Positions 48,854-61,600 of a stretch of 64,000 bases of DNA are shown in pieces (positions within the stretch are counted from its first letter, which is position 1; each line of letters starts with the position of its first letter). Position numbers and translations under genes: made by a program. This DNA comes from Asterochloris sp. CNOR1. Its lineage: Eukaryota; Chlorophyta; Trebouxiophyceae; Trebouxiales; Trebouxiaceae. The stretch spans positions 2,108,001 through 2,172,000 of the forward strand of contig OZ017756.1 of the NCBI GenBank assembly GCA_963969365.1. The letters are read 5' to 3'. The notes beneath the pieces were generated by a model. It searched no databases, had not been told where the DNA came from, and saw only the letters and a program-made list of their open reading frames with translations.

Positions 48854-49202
48854 GCAATGTCACAGAGGGACTCTGATCTGCCGGGCAGGCCTCTTTCAGT
48901 ATTGAGATTCCTAAGTGGTTTAAGCTCCCTGTTCACAGAGCTGCACAGTCACAAGGCGTGCTGATTTGCCCGCTGGCTCGAGACAGCCGAATCCACTGCT
49001 GAGCTGGTAGGCAATCCACTACTCTACAACAGAGCGGGGCAGTCGGCCAGCTGCACTGTATTTGAAAGCTTTCGGGCTCCTTTGCCGCTCATTCACCTGC
49101 TGTCAGCAGCATTCAGAGCAGCTGAGTGCACCTGCTGGTGTCACCTCCTCAATCAGCTCAGCTCACACTGCCAGTTGTCCTCATCTACCACCCTGAGGCA
49201 GC
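48854..49202. promoter_or_regulatory. Divergent upstream region
   Basis: About 350 bp between the 5' end of the zinc-finger gene (minus) and the AP180 start codon (plus). No gene and no recognised motif; presumed to hold both promoters. Confidence 0.35.
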
Positions 49203-52200
49203 ATGGCGTCCATGAGCGCGGCTCAGTCTGCCAAGCAGACAGCGCGCCAGATGCTCACCATGGCGCAGGACAAGGCGCGCATCGCTGCTGCCAAAACCAT
49301 GAAGGGCGAGACGCACGTGAGCAACCCTGCAGTTGGCACAGCCTGCTATATGCATATGGATGCTACGTCCTTCCCTCCTGCACTCTTGATTGAGTCTGCT
49401 GCCTGATGCAATGCTTGCTTGTTCCAGATCAGAGCGGACTACAGGCAACGTCTCCCGCTGCTGCGCACCATTCCTCCTCAACTTCCTGCAGGAACTGGAC
49501 ATTGCAATCGTGAAGGCCACCTCTTCATCATTCCATGTGGTTCCCAAGGAGAAGCACGTCCGAAGTAAGTGGCCGGACGCTGGCCAAGTCCTCTGTGGCC
49601 CAACTCTGTGTACCGCAACAGGCTGTGCTTGGACTGCCATGCCTCACAGAGGAGCCAATGCTTCAGAGCTAAAAAGCAGCATCTGTCAAATAGGAGCATT
49701 GGCCAGCCGAGCTCTAGCAGCTGCATCGTGCCCTGTGTTGGCAACTCCCTGTTGCCCTGCACCTGCCTGAGTGCTCAGCATGCTAGCAGTGCTTGCTGCC
49801 AGAAATACAAAGCCATTTCATGCCTGCACTGCAGCGCTCAAGGGCGCCGTTCACCCAGCCAGGCCCCGGCGGGAGGTCCAGTATGTGATCAGCGAGCTGG
49901 TGCACAGGCTGCACCACGCCAGCGATTGGCTGGTGAGTCTGTGCCCAGGGGTCCTGCTTGGCTTTGGGCAGTAGGCTATGCATGCCATCAAAAACTGCCA
50001 GCAGGCAGTAGTTCACCTTGCAGCGCCTGGCTGATGAGGTCTGCCTTGCAGCCTGGCTGCTATCTGTGGCTTGCTTGGCCTTGGCACCAGTCCACAACCC
50101 CCTTTGCCTGGGCCTAGCAGCAGGCTGTCATGTCGTGTTGCTCCACAGGTGGCGGTGCAGGTCAGCAGGGAGCGCTGCATGCACGCCAGCTGGACCGAAG
50201 CCCTATCTCAACTGGGCCAGCAAGCTTGTAGGGGCAAGTCTGCGTACCCTCTGGCTCGCACCTGACCTGTTTGTGCCGCCTGCAGACTGCCTTGAAGTCC
50301 CTGATGACCATGCACCGCTTGATGCGTGAGAGCGACATTTCCTTCCTAGAGGAGGTGAGCCGCGCTCCTTGCTCTCACAATTGCATGCTATCTGGGCTCC
50401 TGTCAGCTATATTGAGTGAGACACCAGGGCAAGGCAGGCTGTGTCTGCTTCGGGCAGCGCGCCTGCCCCTGTTGGGCTGCTCTGGTGCAGCTTTGAGCCT
50501 GGCGTTCAGGCGCACTGTGCAGGTGGTGCCCCTGCGTGAATCAGGGGACCCTGTTTTGCTCCATGCCATCGAGGCCAGCTGGTCGCACACAGCATAGGCC
50601 CTGGTGGTGCTGCTCTGAGGCACATCGGCTCAGCCAGCCAGGCACTGCTCACTGATGTGCTGACAGCTCCTGCAGCTGCTCAGGTACAGTCAGGCAGGCT
50701 GACAGATGTGTTGCTGGCTCCTGCAGCTGCTTCAGCCTGCCAGGCACTGCTGACTGACATGCCAAATGCTCCTGCAGCTGCTCAAGTACAGCGAAAGCGT
50801 GACCCAGGGCAAGGGGCACGTCCTGAACATGGACAACTTCATCGACACCACCAACATTGAGGGGCGTTTTGAGTTCAGTGAATGGGTGAGGGCTGCTGCA
50901 AAATTCGTGTCTTGCTGCTGTTCAGTTTGTGTTAGGTGTGTTGCATGACTGAGAGCAGTCTTTGCATTGCCATGGTTGCTGAGCAAAGAGGCAAGCAGTG
51001 TGCTGATGTGGTGTACTGTGCTGCTCACCAGCAAGCTCAGGGGCACGGGGAGCCCTGCAGCAGGTGGTGTGTGCTTGTGCCGTCTATCACGTAAATTTTG
51101 GCATCACTTTACTCAAACCGCTTGCCAAATGCTTACTCAGGGGCAGGCCTCACATCTGGCAGCGAACTGTGCTGAGCTGCAGCCAAGGAAGCTGTGACCT
51201 TCTGCTAAGCTTGAGCTGAGTCCTCAGGACACAGTATGCTTCTGGGCTGGCTTGTCCTGTTTCTTGAGCTATGACAGAGCAGCACCAGGCCCTTGCTTCC
51301 CACTTGCTGCTAGGGAGTGCATCGTCGCCCCAGTAAGCACAGCAACCGGACCTGCTGTTGCCCTGACAGCCACCCTGCAACTTGGAAATGTTGGAAGTGA
51401 GAGGATTTCAAGGCACACTTTGAGCAGCTCCCCTTAACTCAAATGCACCCCCCTTGCACGTGCAGGGCTTCGAGGAAGAAGTTGGACAAGCTCACGCTCA
51501 CTGCCCTTCAACTGCAGGTGCGGGGCTATGGGAAGTACCTGGACGAGCAGCTGGAAGTCTACCAGAAGGTCAGCTTCTACCAGGAGCAGGAGCGTCCAGG
51601 GGATGCCTCAAAGCTGCGCAGCATGCCTGCGGCACAGCTGCTGTCACAGCTGCCCCACCTGCAACGTCTGTTGCAGAGGCTGCTGGACTGCAAGCCAGCG
51701 GGGGCAGCCTCGCATGACATAGTGGTGCAGGTGAGATGCCAAAGATCTTGTTTTGACTGAGTCATGTTGATCTTCAGGGGGAACTGAGAACAGCGCAAGA
51801 CATGGTACAGGTGTGAGTTGAACACAAGGCCATGTGTCTACCTTAATGAGCAGGACCCCGCTGTGCACAGGCATGGGGTGCATCGCAGGTTTGAGCAGTG
51901 CCTGCATCCCGGAGCTGCTCTGTTATGCCATAACTTGGGAGCTCCAGGCTGAAGCTGTGCTCTGCAAACTCCCTGCTGCCGTGCAAAGCTTGGGTTACTA
52001 TTGACAAGCCTGGCTTGGCGGGGCTGCGAGGCCAACATGCTTAATGGTGTCACAGTAAGGCTGATTCTGTGGCGCTGCAGATGGCTGAACAAGATGTCTG
52101 AAGCCTACACAGATCCTTGCATACCTACATTCATTGGCCCCATATGCTGGGCTGTGCTGTGCCTAGGCGTCCAGTGTGTGGTACTGCGAGAGAGCCTGCT

Positions 52201-55200
52201 GAATTCCCACAATGGAACGTGCTGAGGCAGATGACTGTTCTTGCAGTGGATCTGGCTCCTTGCCTTGTAAGTAAGCTTGAGCAGCAGCATGCCTTGACGG
52301 CCTCACACACTCATTGATAATGCGGGCTGCTGTGCCACCCTGATTCTGTGGCACTGGAGGTGGCTAAGCAAGCAGTTGATGTCACACTAGAGCCTGCTGA
52401 GGCAAACAGCCATCTCTGCAACACTCATTCCATGTCTTGCAGGAGAGCTTGCTGACAGTGCTGAAGGAGTCGTTCAAAGTGTACAAGGCCATCAGCGAGG
52501 GGCTGATCAACCTGGCTGATCACTTTTTTGAGATGGAGTATCTGGAGGCACACAAGGGGCTGGACATCTACAAGGAGAGCATTGCAGCCAATGAGCGCCT
52601 TCAGGTGGGCGCTGCTGTTTGTGACTCGTTTTGTGCTCTGATCCATGCTTTGCCGTGGCAGTTCTGAGTGGCAGACGTAGCATGTGATGCATGGCAGCTG
52701 GCTGGGATCAACAAGGGCCTGAGGTGGCTGCTAATGAAATGCCAAGCAGCTCTGTCATCTCCTCTTGCGGGGCATGAGGTTGCAGCCAATGGCAGGCTGC
52801 AGGTGGCTCTAGCTGCTTGGATAGGCATTGCATTACTTTGGTCTTTGGGCTGACGAAACCCCTGCAACCCAATATTGTTAAGGCAGGCTGCAAGTTTGTG
52901 CCATGTTGCGGCCTTTGGTTCCACCACCTTGAGCATGCCCTGCTGTGCATGAGCACCTTTCTGCCAGATGCACAGCCTCCCTGTGCATCTGCTGCAGCAA
53001 TACTACACCCAGATTGAGCAGATCGATGAGCTCAAGCGCAGCATCACCTTCCCCAAGCTGGAGAGCCCCCCAGCAGATTTCCTGCATCAGATGGAGGCTT
53101 ACGTCAAGGAAGCCCCTCGGCCCATGGACGAGGCCATGATGAGTGGGGGAGCCCATGCCGGCAAGAAGGTCAGGCTCCTCCAGAAGCTTCAGTGTGTTGT
53201 GTGGGAGTCCTCTGAAAGTTCTGATGGCCTCTGCTGGGTGAGCTCATGCTGATTGTGTCGCACCTTTGCAGGGCAGTTGCATATTGGAGATGGTAATGCG
53301 TCACAGGCCTGTGTGGGTTGTACGGGCACCTGCAACCATGGTGGTTGGTGCGGCCACGAATGAAGGGCAGAGTCAGGTGCCTTCCTGCTGCCAGTGCCCC
53401 TTTGCTCACATGGGGACCTGCTTGCGCTGCAGAGGAGCTTGCCCTGCGGCGGGGCATCAAGCAGCCGCAGCACTCAAATGGCTGCCCCCTGATGCTCACT
53501 TGGTGCCCGGCTGCTCTGCAGAGGAGCCCGCCCCTGAGGCGGGGCAGCAAGGTTGCACCCCGCCCTGCAGCCAAGGAGGCCCCGCAGAAGGACCCAGCGT
53601 TGGCTGTGGCTTTCGAGAAGGGAGTTGAGGACCCCAGCCAGCCGGCGCAGGAGGCTTCGCCGGACCTGCTGGACTTTGATGGGCTTGGGGTCAGTGAGGG
53701 CGCCCCAGCGGCAGGCGGGCCGCAGGTGGGTATCCTATCCTGGGGTCATCTGACTGCTGTGCTGGACTTGGGTGGACAGGGAACGCGCCTGCGGCAGGAG
53801 GGCAGCAAGTGCCCCTCTGCTCAAGTGGCAGCCCCGTACAAGCCAGAAAACTTTGCTAAGGATCTGGGGGCCCGGCTTGGCAGAGAGCTTGCTGTGAGCT
53901 TTTACAGTGTTCTCCACTGGCTGCAAACACCCTGTGCTACATTGCTACCTGTTCGTCGACCAGAGTCACAAGGCAAAGTGCAGCCCAACTGCGAGGCGCA
54001 TTGGAGTGTATGCTGCAGTAGACAAAGCTCACATTTGGATTGCCAATGCAGGCTCCAGTGAACAACGGTGCTGCAAAGGCTGGGGGCCCCATGAGCTACA
54101 CTGACCTGCTGGCCGATGCTCCAGCTACCAACTTCCAGCCGGCGGCGCCAGCCAGCAATGACCCCTTTGCCAGCAGCTTCCAGCCCCAGCCTGGCTTTGG
54201 GGGGCAACAGGAGCAGCAGCAGCAGCAGCAGCAGGGAGCTGCAGGGGCTAGGCCCCAGGCTGGCTCACCCGCCCCTCAGGGGAACAGCTTTGGTGGACAA
54301 CGTCCGGCAGGTGAGAGGCCCTCGTGGTGAATGGGTCGATTTATGGGTTGACAGCTTTCCTGACGACGCCTGGCAGGTGAGGGATTGTGGGCTGGTGCTT
54401 GGATGACGAGTCTGCCAGGGTATAATCAATCAGGCTTGCTCAGTGAAAGGCTCGGTGCTGTTCGAAGCAGTGTCTTCTCTCACAGGGCAGCAGCTTTGGG
54501 GGCATCAAGGCCCAGCAGGTGAGGGCAGCTGTGACAGGCTCTGCTAAAGGCGTCCCTGCTCATCCACATCTGCAGCAGGAGCACTGCCGTCTCCACAAGA
54601 AGGACCTGCCTTGCTGTCATCTGGTCATGCCCAGGTCCCTGCTCTGCTTCGTCTTGCCGCTCAGCTGCGAGCCAGGTTCAAATGCTTTCCATGGGATAAA
54701 TTTCCTGCCAGCCGGCTATGACTGATTTCCTTACACTATCCTCAAGCTGGTGTCACATGCGCACATACAGGCTGCAGTGACGTCATGCCCTGCTGTAAGA
54801 GCCGGTGCGTATGGCCTAGGCTGCAGCGGAGAGATCTCTGCCGACTTTTCAACAATCAGCCATAGCCTGCCCTCATCGAGTGTGCCTCAGCTGCAGGCAG
54901 CAACCCGTTTGGGACTCAGTCATTTGGGGGCGGCAGCGCTGCGACAGGCGCTGGCAGCGCAATGGGGCAGGGAGCCAACCCCTTCGGCGCTCCCCAGACC
55001 TTTGGGGGCGGCCAGCAGCAGGGGCAGGGCAGCTCGCCTTTCACCAGCACAACAGCTGCGCCTGCGCCATCTGCCATGGCGGGGCAGGGCGCGGCATATT
55101 CCCAACAGTCCTCGCAGCAGCAGCAGCAGGCATCACAGGGCGCTGCTACCCAGCAGAAGCCCACGGCTCAGGCTGCATCATTCAAGAAAGAGGGGGCGGT

Positions 55201-55507
55201 ACACGACCCCTTTGCAGAGCTGGAGGGGATTCCCAGGAAGCAGGAAGTCAAGGTTTCGCCGCCACTGAGGGCCTCCCCAGCCACCTCAGGCTACTCCAGC
55301 CCTGTGCCTGGCGGCGGTTCCTCCGGCCCTAAGCAGCCCCCCAGCGCTGTGCCGTTCTCTGGCTTTGGGGGCCAGCCCCAATTCTCTGCTGGCAACGGGC
55401 AGGCCACACAAGCTGCCCAGCCGCCTGCTGCAAAGCAGCCAGCTGCCGCACCCAAGCAGGAGCACTTCACTGCCTTCGTCAGCAGTAGTGACGGTAGCCT
55501 CATTTGA
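49203..55507 (+). CDS. AP180/CALM-type clathrin assembly protein (ANTH domain)
   Basis: Endocytic adaptor that binds phosphoinositide membrane through its ANTH domain and clathrin/AP-2 through a disordered tail. Exons: 49203-49316, 49492-49564, 49835-49932, 50286-50354, 50778-50885, 51528-51730, 52443-52604, 52998-53168, 53522-53725, 54052-54310, 54897-55507; all phases fit. The PtdInsP2-binding motif is intact (KATSSSFHVVPKEKH in exon 2). TALKSLMTMHRLMRESD, GYGKYLDEQLEVYQKVSFYQ, DHFFEMEYLEAHKGLDIYK and ESPPADFLHQMEAYVKEAPR match plant ANTH proteins in order. The tail has DLLDFDGLG, MSYTDLLAD, NDPF, GSNPFG, GANPFG and HDPFAEL: acidic DLL-type clathrin/AP-2 motifs plus NPF (EH-domain) and DPF (AP-2 ear) motifs, and a short polyQ run. 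An optional 33-nt cassette at 54487-54519 would keep the frame. A stop at 55505-55507 ends the gene. Confidence 0.94.
50641..50793. repeat. Three tandem copies of an AP180 3' splice junction
   Basis: gctcctgcagctgctcaggt (about 50666), ggctcctgcagctgcttcag (50716) and gctcctgcagctgctcaagt (50769) all carry acceptor plus exon start. Only the last opens exon 50778-50885. The flanking sequence (gccaggcactgctgactg-like) is repeated as well. Confidence 0.8.
52045..52410. repeat. Duplicated segment in an AP180 intron
   Basis: ctgattctgtggc(g/a)ctg and tggctaa/aacaag-like sequence at about 52062 recurs at about 52338, followed in both by a gagcctgctga block. No coding content is seen. Confidence 0.5.
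53403..53552. repeat. Duplicated acceptor and exon start in AP180
   Basis: 53403-53462 and 53492-53552 (about 89 bp period) both read tgctcac, then a ctgcag acceptor, then AGGAGC and a gaggcggggc-like block. The second copy opens exon 53522-53725; the first is a diverged copy within the intron. Confidence 0.75.
54487..54519 (+). other. Possible 33-nt cassette exon in AP180
   Basis: Flanked by a ctcacag acceptor and a gtgagg donor, with length divisible by three. Its natural-looking frame (GSSFGGIKAQQ) does not match the phase left by the upstream exon, so inclusion would read a different frame. It is optional or a decayed exon. Confidence 0.3.
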
Positions 55508-55607
55508 CTGAGGAATGGCCTGAGATCTCTCAGCGCAGCACAGAACCAACATGGCCACTCTCTGAACATGCTGAACATGATGACAGTGTGACTATATTGC
55601 AACAGAG

Positions 55608-58600
55608 TTGAAGCGGGAGCAGGCCGCCCTATGCAAAGCCTCTACGCGTCTACCAAACAGCAGCAATAGACACCGAATTGCCTGCGTTTGTCACACCGGA
55701 AAACCTCTCACCCCAGGATCTGTTCCAGCGGAGGGCCCAAAGATTGGGTCATCTCGCCCTCGGCGCAGTGATCCAGCTTGCTGTACACAACACTAGCTCA
55801 GATCATCGGCGGGTGGCACTGCCACAGGAGTGACAATGCAGGAGCTGCTCGAGCGTGCTTTCAACGAAGGCAAGGCACCAGCACATGCAGCTCTTCTGGT
55901 CAGAGGATTCAGTTCAGCATGGCTGGGGTCTGGCATCAGAAAGGGCTGGCATGAGCCCTTTGGCCAGCGCCAGACTGATGATGCATCTCCCTCCCTCTGC
56001 AGGCCAGCCAGCTTGCGTGCAATTGTGAACATGAATCAGGCAGCTGACACACACCTCTTCAAGGTAGGCCAGCAACCACCTAACCAACTTCATGTGCCCA
56101 AAGCTTTGGTGCTGCCACACCACCAACATTTGCCACTGCAGCTGCCTTGGAAACTGGCGCTTGTCAAAGGCCTGTTGTAGGCTTCCCCCAATACTCCCTC
56201 AATATTGCTTGTGCAGACCAATCCTGGCGCTCAAATCATCCAGTTCATGAGGGCTCAGATTGAGCAGCACCACGCAGTGCTCCACGGCGCCCCCAGCTTT
56301 GGCATGCCAGTCTGGGAGCAGGACATTGCCGTGCAGCAGCAGAGGAGGAGTCCCCGTCGCAGAGCAGAGCAGCCTGCATCGGCCCAGAAGGGGCTTCACA
56401 GACAGCACGATGAGGTGTGGTGAATGTTGTTATCGTGGACTGAAAGCTGGTGCCAGCTAGATTAGCTGGCACATTGCCTACCATGTGATTTTCATGACAG
56501 CGTTTGGCATCTGATCTTATTGTGCTGCCTAATGCAGGAGCTGAAGACCACAGCTGCAATGAGTCCAACAGGCACAAAGTGCATGTCTTCGAAGTGCTTG
56601 CTGCAGGATGAAGAGGACTCAAGGTGAGGATGCCCCATTCGGCGTGTGCTTCATGCACAAGCATCAGCAGGAGTCTCATGCAGGGTTTGGCATCAAATGC
56701 AGATGTTGGTGTCAGCAATTGTGGCTCTGTGCAAACTCAGCTGCCTGCAGTGCCTGAGCCCTGGGATCTGCCAGCAGCTGTGCTGATATGGCTCGTGCCC
56801 TTCAGGGGCCATGCGGGCGCACTTGCAGGATGCGCTTTGGCCTCATGCAGCCCCTCCGTGTTGGTTGGCTCCTAATCAGTGCTGAGTTTTTCAGACTGCA
56901 AAAGTCAGCGAGCTGAGGCCCGCAACAAGCCATGGCCCCCTCACATGGGCAGCACTGTGGGCGCCGGTATTTTGCTGGCTACTTTGATGCAGAGGCACAG
57001 GTTGCGCAGCAAAGCAACAGATGACCTTCGTTTCTACAGCACACACCCTTGCTTCTATGGACCCCTTCAGTGAATAGCAAACGATGGCGTGCAGGGGCTG
57101 CCCAGCGCTGATGGGGTGGCGTACAGCGTTTGCTACTCATGACGACCCTGCATGATGTGCCTGATCAAGCCTGGGGTCGTCTGCAGGCACTCGCAGGGCG
57201 CTGAACAGGTGACCAGGCGGCCAGCCGCACTCCGCCCTGGGTTCCAGCCCGCGGCTGGACGCAGCCACAGCTGCCCCAACGGCATGAAGGCAGAGAAGAG
57301 GGACGAACAGCAAATGCGCAGGCAGCAACTTACACAGACAGCGCCGGCCGTCGCCAACACGCAGGTGCCGGCCAGCCCTTGCTTTGCCTGCGGCGTCATG
57401 CCAGGCATCTGTGGCTGCAGGCTGTGCAAAGTGCTGCATGCTCCGTGTAAGTGGCTTCTCCTGTGTTTGTGAAGGCTCAGGAAGCAGTAGCTGGGTCAAA
57501 ACAGCCCCTGCACAATCGAGCCTACACCCAACCCAGGTGAAAGATGCTGCACAGCTGCTCACCCAGAAGACCTGCCTCACCGCCTGTGCCTCCCCCTGCG
57601 TGCAGGCACTGGCAGACCTCATCTCCAGTAGCAGCAGCGAGAGTGAGCACGGGCGCCGAAGCAGCAGCTGCGACGGGCGAGACTCCCTCTCGGCCGTGCT
57701 GGCTGCGGCAGAAGTCACCTTTGGGGGCAGCAGCAGCGGTTCATGCAGCAGCGAGGACCCACCGCGGGGCAGCAGGGGCAGCTCTGGGCGCGATGCAGAT
57801 TATGACAGGTGTGCATGCAGGGACAGTAAAGAGTTACAACGTCTATCCTGCTGTACACAATGATTCTGGCTATATGTAGCAGGTGACAACCTCATGTAGG
57901 GCAGCAGGTGAGCATTCAATTCATGGCAGCAGGTGAGCATCCTATGCTCCTTGTAGTGCAGCAGGTGAGCCTTCCATGTACGACAGCAGGTAAGCATTGA
58001 CTGATTCTGGCAGGGCAGCTGGTGAGCATTCCATGTAGGGCGCCAGGTGAGCATCCTGTGCTTCTTGTGGGGCAGCATGGGGATCGGTCAGCATCTGCAG
58101 CCAGGTCCCACAAACCAGCTCTGATGTTCACTGCAATGCTGGGAAGCTCCACCGATTTGGTGCAGTTCAGCTGCTGATATGTTAGGGCTTCAGATGCCTA
58201 TATTGGCCTGCTCGATTCTGTCACTTCACAACCTCTCCTCATTGCCTGACAGGGTTGGCCAAGGTGCCCAGCGCACGTCACGCACAGACAGGGAGGTGGC
58301 TGACCTGGCCACTGCCAGAACAGCTGCAGCAGCTGCTGTCGACCGCCTGCTGCGCCACTGCCGGCAGTCCACTGACGCTTCTGAGGTTGCAGCCGCTGAG
58401 GCGTCGGCTCTGGCCAAGGATGGGTCTGGGGCCCTCAGCCTGCAGAAAAGCAATGAGCACTGTGGCATTGAGAGCACGGTTGCCGCTGCTGAGCGCGGCC
58501 CTTTCCAGAGCAGACCAGGTGCGTTGCAGCCAGCTGCTTGTGGGGATGACCACACTTGGGACATCTGTGTCCTTGTCTGCTGCACAATTTGCTGGCCTGC

Positions 58601-61600
58601 AGCTTGGGCCTGCAAAGCTGAAGCTGCTGGATGGGCTGTGCCACGAATCTGGTCTGCAAGTGCTTTCATAAGGACATGAAGAAACTTAGCTTCACCTTGC
58701 AGGTGGTGCCCACGGCACCCCCTCAGCACAGCCCGCTCTGCCGTCTGCACAGAGCCCAGATGCTGCTGCCGTCGTTGTGACTGGCAGCAACAGAGTTGCT
58801 GGGTCGCCCAACATGGACAGGGCTGCTGCCGGCCGCTCCCCGGGGCATGGCAAGGAGGCAGGAGGTGCGGCTGCTGTCGGAGCCAGCGCTGCAGAAGCAG
58901 CAGCAGAGGGCAGCTCGCCTGCTGTAGAAGCAGGCTTGACCCACAGCCCTTTGCACACCACACCCAAGGCTGAGCTGCCCAGCGCCAGCCATGGTGCCAC
59001 TGCTGACAACTCAGCAGCAGCAGCCAAGCTGCTAGCAGAGGACAGCAACCAGGCAGCTGAACCAACGGACGTCGAGCCTTCTGACGGGATGCACTCCAAG
59101 GCTGTCGGAGAGCTGCCAGCAAAGCATGATAGCTGGGCAGCAGCATCAGGGGATGCAGGGCTGTCTGAGGGGCTGCACCCTCACGCCGTCAAGGGGCTGC
59201 CAGCTGAGCATGGCAGCCAAGCGGGAGCGCCAGGGGCAGACAACGATGGTCAAAGCTCTGATGGGACTCGGTCCCTGCCCTCAGGAGAGCTGCAGGACAT
59301 CGACGTTGCAGGCGCCTCTGCTGCTGAGATGCTGTTGGACGATGAGCTGGCAGGCGCTTTAGGTGAGTACATTGGTCAGGTGTGGGTGTGCAGGCTGCGC
59401 CTGCTGCAGTTGACAACAGAAGTCCAGCTGGCATGGTTGTTGGCTTGTGTGTCATGATGGCAATCCATGGGGCCAGAGGTGGATCAGTGTTGGGCATGCC
59501 CTTACCTGCACAGCATAGGGTGGGGTCCCAGCTGGGATCTCATACGATTTGTACTTTGCCCGTAAAGGGGGGCCAATGGTATAAAACGGCAAGACAGCGT
59601 CAAGGCCAGGCTACTCAGCCTGTCAAACCTCTTTGTGTACAACCACTTGTGCTTTTGGGGGGTAGTGAGGCATCCTTCTGGCACTGCAGGTGCAGGCTTC
59701 CTGGCTTACCAATGAGGTGTTGTCAGCCCAGACGCCAAGCTTCTCTGGCTCTGAGCCTACCTCCCTACTGTGCTGCCAGTGTAGACTCCAGGGCTCTGCT
59801 GTCCTAACATGCTGACTTTCCTTGCACTGAGCTCATTCTGCAAGCCGCAAAGCAGTGAGGCCCTCTTGCAGGTGCAGGATTCCAGGCCGACCCATGACCT
59901 GCTGCCACCCTAAACCTGTCCGCCCAGGCGCTGGCTTGTCCTGCCTGAGCTGGGTTCTATACACCGTGTACTGTCACTGGCCCCTGCAGGTGCTGGTCAA
60001 AAGCCCACCAGGGCCACGTTGTCCCCCTAGACGCCCACTTGATTTCCAATGAACACATGCCCTCTAACACTACAGTCGCCAACCCCTGTCACCCAGACTT
60101 TGCGCTGAGCTCATTCCCAAGCAGTGACCATTGATGCCCTTCTGAAGGTGCAGGCTTCAGGCCGGCACAGGCCCTGCTGTCCGCCAAGTCACTGAACTCC
60201 GCCGCACTGAGTTCACCTCCGCGCACCAGGGATGATCTCTTAGCGTCCTTCTGTGGGTGGATGGGGGCTGAGCCTGACTCCACGGCACTGGGCCCCCGCG
60301 GCTCCCCGCCTCGCGCGCTGCTGTCGCATGTGGAAGGCATGGCAGGTGTGTTCTGGCAACCAAGGACTGGGCCTGAGCTTTCCTCAAGTTGGTGGGGCCT
60401 GAACCCCACCCCTCAGCGCTGGACACCCCCGGGATGTTGACGCAGGGCTCTGCTTATTCCAATCGGCAACTGGGTCTGGCTCATCACATCTCTGCTTGGA
60501 TCTTGAGGCTGACCCCTTCATGCTGGGCAACAGTGCAGAGTACAGCTGGCTGGCCTGAAAGGCATGCGCAGGATGATTGTGCTATACGGTGCCATGTTCC
60601 ATGCTGGGTGTATGCCGCACCTCATATTGGCTGCGCCATCAAGTCATGGCTGCAGTGTCATGCAACATGCCTGGTGGTCAGTACTTTATGCACGCCTGAT
60701 CCTGCATGGCACATGCGTGCTGCAGCCTGGTCGCTCAGGGCATGCGAGCTGTGCCGGCAGGCATAGGCCTGGAGCGCTGCATCTGGCAGCTGGTTAGCAC
60801 AGTAGTTGCTTGGGGGTCGCAAACGGGCTGCTGTGCGCCAGCCTTGACACCGGGCATGCAGCTGAGGCATTTGACCTCGTGAACCTTGACCAGCCAGTGT
60901 CAACGCCTGTTGGCTCACAACTGTGCAGCTGGCCACCATGTCCCTGTGCCAGGATGTCTCCCTCCTGCTGCCTGCTATCCTTAGAATTGGGGAGATGCTA
61001 TGCGATCTGGAGATGAGGCAACACAGTCCTGCGTCTCAGAATGTCATAGCTTCTGACGCCGGGAAGCTCACCACTGTTCCAGACAGGCAGCTCACCAGCA
61101 TTCTGGAGGGTTCAGAGGATCCCTTTGCAGGCTGGGATGCCTGGTGGCAGGACGTGGATCTGTGCCTTTATACCAATCACCAAGGTTGCCCTGTACCCCT
61201 GTACTGCCTGGGCCATTTGCAGCAGTCAGCCCTCCATGCACACGCATCCCTGGGGAGGTGTCTTTGCGCACCACCAGCCTCTGCCCACCTTGCGTGGGCT
61301 GCCCTAATGGGTTCCATGCCTCAATGTACCAGCATGCCTACAGCATGTGTATGGCTCCTGAAGGCTCCCCTGCACCATGTGCAGCTGAGGAGGGCATCAG
61401 TCCTCACATGAGCGCAGAGACACTCAGCACGCCCAGCCCCCCGCACAGCAGCTCCAGCGGGGGGAGCCCAGATGCTGCGCAGGCTGAGGCGGCCTACTCA
61501 CGCCAGAAGCTCAAGGGCAAGGCAGTCATGCGCCTAGGTGAGGCCAGATTGCAGTCTGTGCCTTGCGGAGATGGATCTCATTGGGGCACGTCAAGGCCAG

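Noticed and set aside
50149-50160. Possible 12-nt micro-exon (VAVQ) in AP180
   Set aside because: It has an acceptor and donor and keeps the frame, but joining exons 49835-49932 and 50286-50354 directly already aligns residue for residue with ANTH proteins; the micro-exon would insert four residues.
57137-57718. 193-codon minus-strand frame
   Set aside because: It lies opposite plus-strand exons whose splice phases and composition fit; the reverse frame shows no motif.
58226-59146. 306-codon minus-strand frame rich in Gln/Leu/Ser
   Set aside because: Antisense shadow of two well-phased plus-strand exons; Ala/Ser-rich GC-rich coding commonly leaves the reverse strand open.
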